NCBI GenBank assembly: GCA_030838305.1
Contig: JAUTWY010000189.1
Span: forward strand, 1-11,154
Length of the DNA stretch: 11,154 nt
Origin: Acidobacteriaceae bacterium
Lineage (GTDB): Bacteria; Acidobacteriota; Terriglobia; Terriglobales; Acidobacteriaceae
Reading direction: 5' to 3'
The translations under genes were made by a program, and so were the position numbers. Within the stretch, counting starts at the first letter, position 1. Every line of letters begins with the position of its first letter. The notes under the pieces are model-generated. The model saw only the letters and a list, made by a program, of their open reading frames with translations. It was not told where the DNA came from and did not search any database. Of this stretch, positions 6,557 through 11,154 are shown piece by piece.

Positions 6557-7549
6557 CTAGTTCTTATGTTTGGCCTTTGGCGTTAACCTAGGCAGGACGA
6601 ATTCTTGCATTATGCTGCTCACCATGCGTTCTCCGGTGGAGAGAAACAAATTCTCGAAGACCAGCTGTGCGCCGCGGTTCGACGCAGGATAGTAAGCGTT
6701 GGAAAGCGCCGCCGAACCTAGATCGCCACCTATGCTGGAGTAGTTGGGCTGCAACCGTCCGTTGTCTCCCCTGCACACGAATGGGCTGGAGAGAGCGTGG
6801 AGGGTGCGAGACTTATTCGTGCCTGTCCCTTGGTAGTAGTATCTGGGGTCTTGGTGTAGCAGCGAGGGCAGGATGGCGCCACCGATCATGATGTCGGAAA
6901 AGCTGTCGGCAGCGGCAGCGCCAAAGCGCTCCCCGTAGCCCTTCCAACCCTGGACGTAGTCGGGAGTGTCACCCGCTTGGTTCATGGCCGCAAGCACTGC
7001 TATCCCGAGAATCGTGACAACATCGGTGGAGCTTTTCACAGCGAGTTGGAACTTCAGCTTCGTGGTGAGCGGCACGGGGTTAGGGTCATAGACGACGTAG
7101 AAATTAGGGATCATGCCGAATATGCGCTGCGTCTCCTCGATCTTGACCTGCTCGGTGGCGACCTTCTCCGGGGAATCGACCACATTTACCGTTGTCATCG
7201 CCTCCGCGACGCGGAGCTTGGTGTTCGCGAGGATCAGATACTGGCCCGGATGGACGGTGAAGTCGGGCGAAGTCCAGTCGGCAAACTCCTTGCCTGTGAT
7301 CGTTACGCGATAGGTTCCGGGATCGAGCTGGTCAAACTCAAAGAATCCATTGTCATCCGACAGGACCTTGCGGGGAACTTTGAGGCCGGGGCCTTGGAGA
7401 GCGACGGTAGCGCCAGAAAGAGTCTCGTTATTCACATCAGTAACGGTGCCGGTAATGTGTCCCGTTTCTGGCGTGGGTGGGTTGGGGTCCTGAGCCGCCA
7501 AACGCGCGGTTATCGCCAACATTAGCAGGCAAGTTTGTAGAGTTCTCAA
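6557..7549 (-). CDS. Exported protein with carboxypeptidase-regulatory-like domain and an uncharacterised C-terminal domain
   Basis: The 330-residue product starts with a signal peptide (MRTLQTCLLMLAITARLAAQ, cleavage likely after Gln20 or just before it). Residues about 31-115 form a carboxypeptidase-regulatory-like beta-sandwich (HITGTVTDVNNETLSGATV, then DDNGFFEFDQLDPGTYRVTI). The remaining 200 residues are Ala/Gly-rich. They include a hydrophobic stretch (176-189) and conserved-looking motifs IPNFYVVYDPNPVPL, LLHQDPRYYY and SNAYYP. I associate this C-terminal part with acidobacterial proteins of unknown function; it may be outer-membrane associated. The start codon is TTG (7549-7547), supported by GGAG 8 bases upstream (complement of 7558-7561) and by the signal peptide. 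The first internal ATG (residue 10) would destroy the signal peptide. It is separated from the receptor gene by a strong terminator and so needs its own promoter. The function is not known. Confidence 0.82.
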   Translation of the reverse strand: MRTLQTCLLMLAITARLAAQDPNPPTPETGHITGTVTDVNNETLSGATVALQGPGLKVPRKVLSDDNGFFEFDQLDPGTYRVTITGKEFADWTSPDFTVHPGQYLILANTKLRVAEAMTTVNVVDSPEKVATEQVKIEETQRIFGMIPNFYVVYDPNPVPLTTKLKFQLAVKSSTDVVTILGIAVLAAMNQAGDTPDYVQGWKGYGERFGAAAADSFSDIMIGGAILPSLLHQDPRYYYQGTGTNKSRTLHALSSPFVCRGDNGRLQPNYSSIGGDLGSAALSNAYYPASNRGAQLVFENLFLSTGERMVSSIMQEFVLPRLTPKAKHKN

Positions 7550-7770
7550 AATAAACGCTCCAATGGATCGGTGCAGGGATATCCCTTCATCCCCTCGCGC
7601 CAGTTTCTGGTGCTCCGCAACTCGCGCGGAAAAGTAGCAAGCAGGTATCGACTTTAGATGTATTGAATATTGATTCTGGCTGCAAATTTACCCAATTTTA
7701 CTCGATTGACATGCTTTTCGGTGAGGTGCCTTTTCGGAGAAGAAACTGGCTTGACGATGTTCCAACACTG
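7550..7770 (-). promoter_or_regulatory. Probable promoter region of the 330-residue exported protein
   Basis: A strong terminator closes the upstream transcription unit, so the promoter should lie here. The stretch about 7660-7725 is AT-rich relative to its surroundings. On the minus strand TTGCAG and TACATC with a 17-bp spacer are the best but weak pair. A 12-bp perfect palindrome, AGGGATATCCCT (7575-7586), sits 26 bases upstream of the start codon and could be an operator. Nothing else is recognised. Confidence 0.35.
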
Positions 7771-7815
7771 AAAAAAAAGAGGGGCGACGACTTCATGTCC
7801 GTCGGAGCCCCTCTT
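7771..7815 (-). terminator. Rho-independent terminator of the TonB-dependent receptor gene
   Basis: Read on the minus strand, AAGAGGGGC (complement of 7807-7815) pairs perfectly over 9 bp with GCCCCTCTT (complement of 7777-7785). GACG/CGTC allows further pairing inside, at 7786-7789 and 7800-7803. Eight U residues (A-run 7771-7778 on the plus strand) overlap and follow the stem. The structure starts 10 bases after the stop codon of the receptor gene. This is a textbook intrinsic terminator. Confidence 0.93.
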
Positions 7816-7825
7816 GCGAAGACCA

Positions 7826-10498
7826 TCAAAAGTGGAAGGCGATCTCCCCCGTGAGCGTCCGAGGCGTTACATAGTGGGTGCCGCTGAACGTGGAAAGAAA
7901 GTTGTAGAGCGCGTATTTGTTGGTCAGGTTGATGACCGTCAGCTGCGCACTCACTTTGTATTTATCTCCGTGAAGCACGTTGTCATGCCCTAAAGCGAGA
8001 TCGAAAAGATGCCGAGGCGCAATGCGCGGCGGGTTGTGGTCATCGTTTTCCGTGCCAGCTGCCGGAATCTTGACCAGGCTCGAAGTGAATCCAGCGGCAG
8101 GGCACGAATTAGGCAGAGCGGTTGTCGGAGTCGCGCGCACACCGTTGCAAGCCAAGCCAGCCTGGAACTCCTGGTCGGCAGTGAGACCGCTGCCTGCCAG
8201 ATCTACAGGGTTGATGCCGTCTCCGAATGGCACTGCACCGGCGACTAAGCCGCTGTCATAACGCCAGTTGAATCCCATCCACGGACCACGACTCCAGGGC
8301 TGGTACTGGAAGTGAGTCGTCATGTTGAATTTCTCGTCGTGGTCGATGCGGAATACTCCGCCAGGCGCCGAGGGAGTCGCTCCGGCTCCGCCTAGTTGTG
8401 GGGCAAAAAAGCGCGCGGCCACGCTCGAGAACACCATGAGAGCTGAAAAACCGTGGTAGTTGGGCACGCTTACTCTTCCCGCGAATCCGGGAATCTTGGA
8501 GTTGCGCCATTCGATCGGGAACGTGATCGGAGTGGCCCCTAGAATACTGAAATCATAAGCGTTGTGCGTGTACTTCCAAATATACTCGCCGGAGAACACC
8601 AAATAACGCCCGAACGCCTGCTGGACGCCGACGTGGAACTCATTGCGCCATCCCGGGCTAAACGGGGTTATCCCGGATGCGGAACAGCCAAGTAGCGGAT
8701 TCAAAACCACGTCGCCGCACCCCAGGCTGGCCAGCACGAGGTTCTCATTGAAAGGAGTCTCCAGTATTCTGGCATAGGAAGCGCGAAGCACAGTATTGGT
8801 GCGCTTGATGTTGTAGGCGACGCCCACGCGCGGCTCAGCCTCCCGATGGGTGGTCAGCCCGTTGTAGAAGTCGCCACGCAGACCAAGATTCAACGCCCAG
8901 TTCCCTTTAGTAATCGCGTCCTGGATGTAAAGAGCGAGTTCCTTAACGTCAGTGCGTCCACGAAACGTATAAAGGTCACCCTGGCGGGTAAGGTCGTGGG
9001 GAAGGAGGTCTGTGCAAGGGGCATCCAGGGCGACGTTATTCACCGAGTCATAGCAGGGCAGACCGTTTGCGTCTGTAAGTCCCGGCAGGAACGTGGGGTC
9101 GACGATCCCCAGGGAAGTATTTTCCCTCAAGAACGTTTGCTCATAGGTGGCGCCCGCCTTCACGTTGTGACTTCCCTTTACATAAGAGACATTCGATCGA
9201 ATGCCTGCGTTTGTCAGCGTCCGGTCTTGGCTCACTGTCTCGGTCTGTAAATCTGGTGAAAGATCGGCAAAGGGATTGCCGCTGGGATAGTAATTGTACT
9301 GGTCGCGCCGGACAAAGGCGCCGAGTGTGAACACGGTCGTCGGATTGATCAATCGTGTCCACGACGGAGCGATATTGAAGGTCCTGATTTGCGAACGCTG
9401 GTCCGCCGGTCCCACCACATTGCCGTTGGGGTCGAGTCCGCCATTGTCGACGGTGACGCCGTTCCATGCCGTCGCATTCTGGGCATCAAACGAATTCGGA
9501 GTTTGGAACCAGGAGCGCGTATACGAGAAATTCACGTGAACAGAGTCGGCGCCAGTAATCTGATAGTCCACTCGATCGAACAGATTTTCTTCATTGCCTT
9601 TGTCGTGCATCACGGTGAACTCAGGCGGATCGAGAAAGCGGCCGCTGTTTAGTCCGCTCACCGAGATATAGTTGCCCCAGTTCTGGCCGCCGTAGGCAAG
9701 ATTCAAGTCCAGGTTGGAAGTCCCAAAGGAACCGTAGGAAGCCGTAACCTTGCCGTGGGGTGTGGTAACTCCTTGCCCCGACTGGGTCGTGACATTGATG
9801 ACGACGCTGGTCTTGTCACCGTATTCGGCGGGTGGCGCACCAGCGATGACTTCCATCGATTGAATCGAATCGAGAGGAATCTGATTAGAAAACACTTTGC
9901 TCTGCTGGTCGGTGATGGGCTGACCGTCGACCACGAACGAATTTTCCGCGTGATCGCCCAGACCGTGGAACAGCCCATTGGAATCGGCCGAGATTCCCGG
10001 GGTGGCCAGCGTAACCAGCGAACTGACAGACGATGACGCACTTTCCAGAGGAAGCTTGTCGAACAGATTCTTGTCCACATCGGTGTGAAACGTGGAATCA
10101 TTCTCCACCAGGTCGGCTCCGGCCTCAACCGTCACTTGCGTCGTCGATCCCGCCACTTGCAATTTGATCGCAACGCTGACGGGCACAGCCGACCGAGGCT
10201 CCACATCCTGCGCGTAAGACGAAAAGCCTTCCGCGGCTATGGTTAGGTGATAGGGATTGAATGGAATGTTTGTGAAGTTGAACCTTCCCGAAGCATCCGT
10301 GGTTGTAGAGCGATCGAAACCGCTCACCGGATTGTGGATCGTAACCCTAGCGTTGGCGACCACTGCGCCCGTTGGATCAACCACACTCCCGTTGATCGAA
10401 CCAGAGTTTCCCACTGATTGAGCGTTGACTGAGATGGTTAACAAAGTGACGGCGAAAATAGCAATGGCGATGAATCGCCATTTGGATGAAGTAGGCAT
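7826..10498 (-). CDS. TonB-dependent receptor with N-terminal carboxypeptidase-regulatory domain
   Basis: This outer-membrane receptor is predicted to import an unknown substrate using TonB-transmitted energy. It has 890 residues. A signal peptide is cleaved near VNA/QS (26). A carboxypeptidase-regulatory-like domain (about 34-115, SINGSVVDPTGAVVANARVTI) is followed by a plug domain (about 130-240, with FVVDGQPITDQQS, PPAEYGDKTSVVINVTTQSG) and a long beta-barrel. The barrel ends in the aromatic tail GEIAFHF, as outer-membrane barrels usually do. Six cysteines occur only as three close pairs (482/495, 594/605, 784/799), suggesting disulfides in extracellular loops. I see no clear TonB box. It is shorter than the Oar-like receptors of about 1100 residues that are common in acidobacteria. 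AGGAGG (complement of 10503-10508) lies 4 bases before the ATG. A small His/Cys-motif gene lies 80 bp upstream on the same strand. The substrate is not deducible. Confidence 0.92.
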   Translation of the reverse strand: MPTSSKWRFIAIAIFAVTLLTISVNAQSVGNSGSINGSVVDPTGAVVANARVTIHNPVSGFDRSTTTDASGRFNFTNIPFNPYHLTIAAEGFSSYAQDVEPRSAVPVSVAIKLQVAGSTTQVTVEAGADLVENDSTFHTDVDKNLFDKLPLESASSSVSSLVTLATPGISADSNGLFHGLGDHAENSFVVDGQPITDQQSKVFSNQIPLDSIQSMEVIAGAPPAEYGDKTSVVINVTTQSGQGVTTPHGKVTASYGSFGTSNLDLNLAYGGQNWGNYISVSGLNSGRFLDPPEFTVMHDKGNEENLFDRVDYQITGADSVHVNFSYTRSWFQTPNSFDAQNATAWNGVTVDNGGLDPNGNVVGPADQRSQIRTFNIAPSWTRLINPTTVFTLGAFVRRDQYNYYPSGNPFADLSPDLQTETVSQDRTLTNAGIRSNVSYVKGSHNVKAGATYEQTFLRENTSLGIVDPTFLPGLTDANGLPCYDSVNNVALDAPCTDLLPHDLTRQGDLYTFRGRTDVKELALYIQDAITKGNWALNLGLRGDFYNGLTTHREAEPRVGVAYNIKRTNTVLRASYARILETPFNENLVLASLGCGDVVLNPLLGCSASGITPFSPGWRNEFHVGVQQAFGRYLVFSGEYIWKYTHNAYDFSILGATPITFPIEWRNSKIPGFAGRVSVPNYHGFSALMVFSSVAARFFAPQLGGAGATPSAPGGVFRIDHDEKFNMTTHFQYQPWSRGPWMGFNWRYDSGLVAGAVPFGDGINPVDLAGSGLTADQEFQAGLACNGVRATPTTALPNSCPAAGFTSSLVKIPAAGTENDDHNPPRIAPRHLFDLALGHDNVLHGDKYKVSAQLTVINLTNKYALYNFLSTFSGTHYVTPRTLTGEIAFHF

Positions 10499-10519
10499 TA
10501 GCCCTCCTGAGAGACGTAG

Positions 10520-10581
10520 AAAAAATAGGGATCGCCCGGCGGTGACGCCGGAGTTTGATCGTTTGTCTGTAGGAATCCCTA
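10520..10581 (-). promoter_or_regulatory. Terminator- or attenuator-like structure between the small gene and the receptor gene
   Basis: On the minus-strand transcript TAGGGAT (complement of 10575-10581, its TAG being the stop codon of the small gene) pairs with ATCCCTA (complement of 10526-10532). This second half is followed directly by six U (A-run 10520-10525). Enclosed is a perfect GC hairpin, CCGGCG-TCAC-CGCCGG (10536-10551). The first half can instead pair locally (TAGG-GATT-CCTA), which would exclude the outer stem. This fits partial termination or attenuation before the receptor gene, though the outer stem is short. Confidence 0.55.
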
Positions 10582-10848
10582 AACGGCAGGAGGACCGCGA
10601 ATGCCAAAGTCAAAAACGCCAAGCCGGGCCTTGGCGCTGACTTCTTCATCTTGCAGAACGCCGATTGCGGAAAGCACCGGCCTGCCTTGATGCGAACTCG
10701 CCGCGGGCGCCGTGCTGTGCGCTACAACGCAGATAGAGCAGGAGGCGGATCCGGTTTTGACGGGATGGTTGTGCGTAGACTCCGCCACCACCGTCCACAA
10801 CATCAAGGACAGGCAGAGACATGTCAACCATCGAAACGACTGCCGCAT
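10579..10848 (-). CDS. Small exported protein with His/Cys motif, upstream of the receptor gene
   Basis: The product has 89 residues from ATG 10848. A TTG four codons earlier (10860) is possible, but ATG with CAGGA upstream is preferred. The N-terminus is a signal peptide or membrane anchor (RWLTCLCLSLMLWTVVA, residues 6-22). The mature part opens with His26-x-His28, then Cys37-x-x-Cys40 and His44 (STHNHPV, CSICVVAH). This spacing suggests metal binding or a redox pair outside the cytoplasm. The rest is Ala/Ser-rich and ends FDFGIRGPPAV. It lies 80 bp upstream of the TonB-dependent receptor gene on the same strand, so the two may be co-transcribed through the structure at 10520-10581. I do not recognise a named family; it resembles small DUF2946-like His/Cys proteins only in general style. 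It could handle the receptor's cargo, but this is inference. Confidence 0.65.
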   Translation of the reverse strand: MRQSFRWLTCLCLSLMLWTVVAESTHNHPVKTGSASCSICVVAHSTAPAASSHQGRPVLSAIGVLQDEEVSAKARLGVFDFGIRGPPAV

Positions 10849-10878
10849 AGGTTCCTGCAATGGGCTAGATTCTTTCTA

Positions 10879-10929
10879 CCCTATAACGGTTGCATTGCAC
10901 AAGGCAACGCCCGGCAAGTTATTATAGGG
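10879..10929. promoter_or_regulatory. Divergent promoter region with nested inverted repeats
   Basis: CCCTATAA (10879-10886) and TTATAGGG (10922-10929) are a perfect 8-bp inverted repeat 35 bases apart. Nested within is GTTGC (10889-10893) and GCAAC (10904-10908). On the minus strand TTGCCT (complement of 10902-10907) and TATAGG (complement of 10880-10885), with a 16-bp spacer, make a plausible promoter for the small His/Cys gene. On the plus strand TTGCAC (10895-10900) and TTATTA (10919-10924), with an 18-bp spacer, make a candidate for the gene at 10997. Confidence 0.45.
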
Positions 10930-10996
10930 CTGAACTATTATGCTTGCGGTCCTGCGCGTGTCAGGCAGCCATCAAATTTTACTAGCGAGGGAATGC

Positions 10997-11154
10997 ATGT
11001 CGGAACCGACTTACGAAGAACTCAAAGCACGCTTGTCTCAGTTGGAAAAAGAAGTAGATATCAAGAAGCGCAGCGGCGACCTGATCTTCAAGGTCGGCGA
11101 AAAAGGCGGCGTTAGCGTCTACGGCTTGGGCCGCTTTCCGGTCACGCTGTATTA
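10997..11154 (+). CDS. Conserved hypothetical protein, N-terminal fragment (runs off the right edge)
   Basis: ATG 10997 opens 52 full codons to the window end. GAGGG (10987-10991) lies 5 bases upstream and supports this start over the ATG at 10993, which is in another frame. Residues about 6-25 are charged and helical (YEELKARLSQLEKEVDIKKR) and may form a short coiled coil. They are followed by the motif EKGGVSVYGLGRFPVTLY (35-52). I have the impression that this motif recurs in small bacterial proteins of unknown function, mainly from memory of similar sequences; no function can be assigned. The gene is transcribed divergently from the small His/Cys gene. The C-terminus is not in the window, so total length is unknown. 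Confidence 0.78.
   Translation, partial: MSEPTYEELKARLSQLEKEVDIKKRSGDLIFKVGEKGGVSVYGLGRFPVTLY

Noticed and set aside
6977..7525. 182-codon plus-strand ORF opposite the 330-residue exported protein
   Set aside because: The minus-strand frame has a signal peptide and a recognisable domain; this one has neither.
7575..7586. 12-bp palindrome AGGGATATCCCT as a proven operator
   Set aside because: Two or three perfect 12-bp palindromes are expected by chance in 11 kb, so it is only noted within the promoter region entry.
7663..7854. 63-codon plus-strand ORF in the gap between the two exported-protein genes
   Set aside because: It runs through the strong minus-strand terminator and into the receptor gene; its sequence reflects the hairpin and A-run.
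10651..11115. 154-codon plus-strand ORF at the right end
   Set aside because: It is antisense to the small His/Cys gene, crosses the divergent promoter region, and is in a different frame from the well-supported start at 10997.

Overview
The window looks like a chromosomal segment from a soil acidobacterium (Acidobacteriota, probably Terriglobia). This is inferred from the TonB-dependent receptor with an N-terminal carboxypeptidase-regulatory domain, a second secreted protein carrying the same domain, the gene style, and a dispersed GGACAGCC/GGCTGTCC palindrome of a kind I associate with acidobacterial genomes. No rRNA, tRNA, CRISPR array, transposase or phage gene is visible.

Left part (1-3331): nitrogen and amino-acid metabolism. 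A truncated minus-strand gene at the left edge encodes the N-terminus of the glutamate synthase large subunit (gltB). It diverges from a threonine ammonia-lyase (ilvA, 495-1745), which is followed by NADP-type glutamate dehydrogenase (gdhA, 1931-3331). All three enzymes release or assimilate ammonia. The 148-bp divergent gap holds a small set of TCACC/GGTGA half-sites. The two gaps after ilvA and gdhA each carry a copy of the palindromic repeat.

Middle (3489-6464): a 991-residue protein in which two response-regulator-like receiver domains (the first degenerate, the second apparently intact) are fused to a PEP-synthase/PPDK-type nucleotide-binding domain and a conserved C-terminal domain. The phosphohistidine and PEP/pyruvate-binding domains of a complete PEP synthase are absent. 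This is the most unusual gene here.

Right part (6557-10848, all minus strand): an exported 330-residue protein with a carboxypeptidase-regulatory domain (TTG start), then, further upstream, an 890-residue TonB-dependent receptor with a strong Rho-independent terminator behind it, then a small exported His/Cys-motif protein. Between the small gene and the receptor gene lies a terminator- or attenuator-like structure whose outer stem begins at the stop codon of the small gene. The small gene diverges from a partial plus-strand conserved hypothetical gene (10997 to the window end) across a gap with nested inverted repeats and opposed -10-like elements.

The protein calls for gltB, ilvA, gdhA and the receptor rest on motifs read directly. 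Regulatory sites are pattern-based and mostly tentative.
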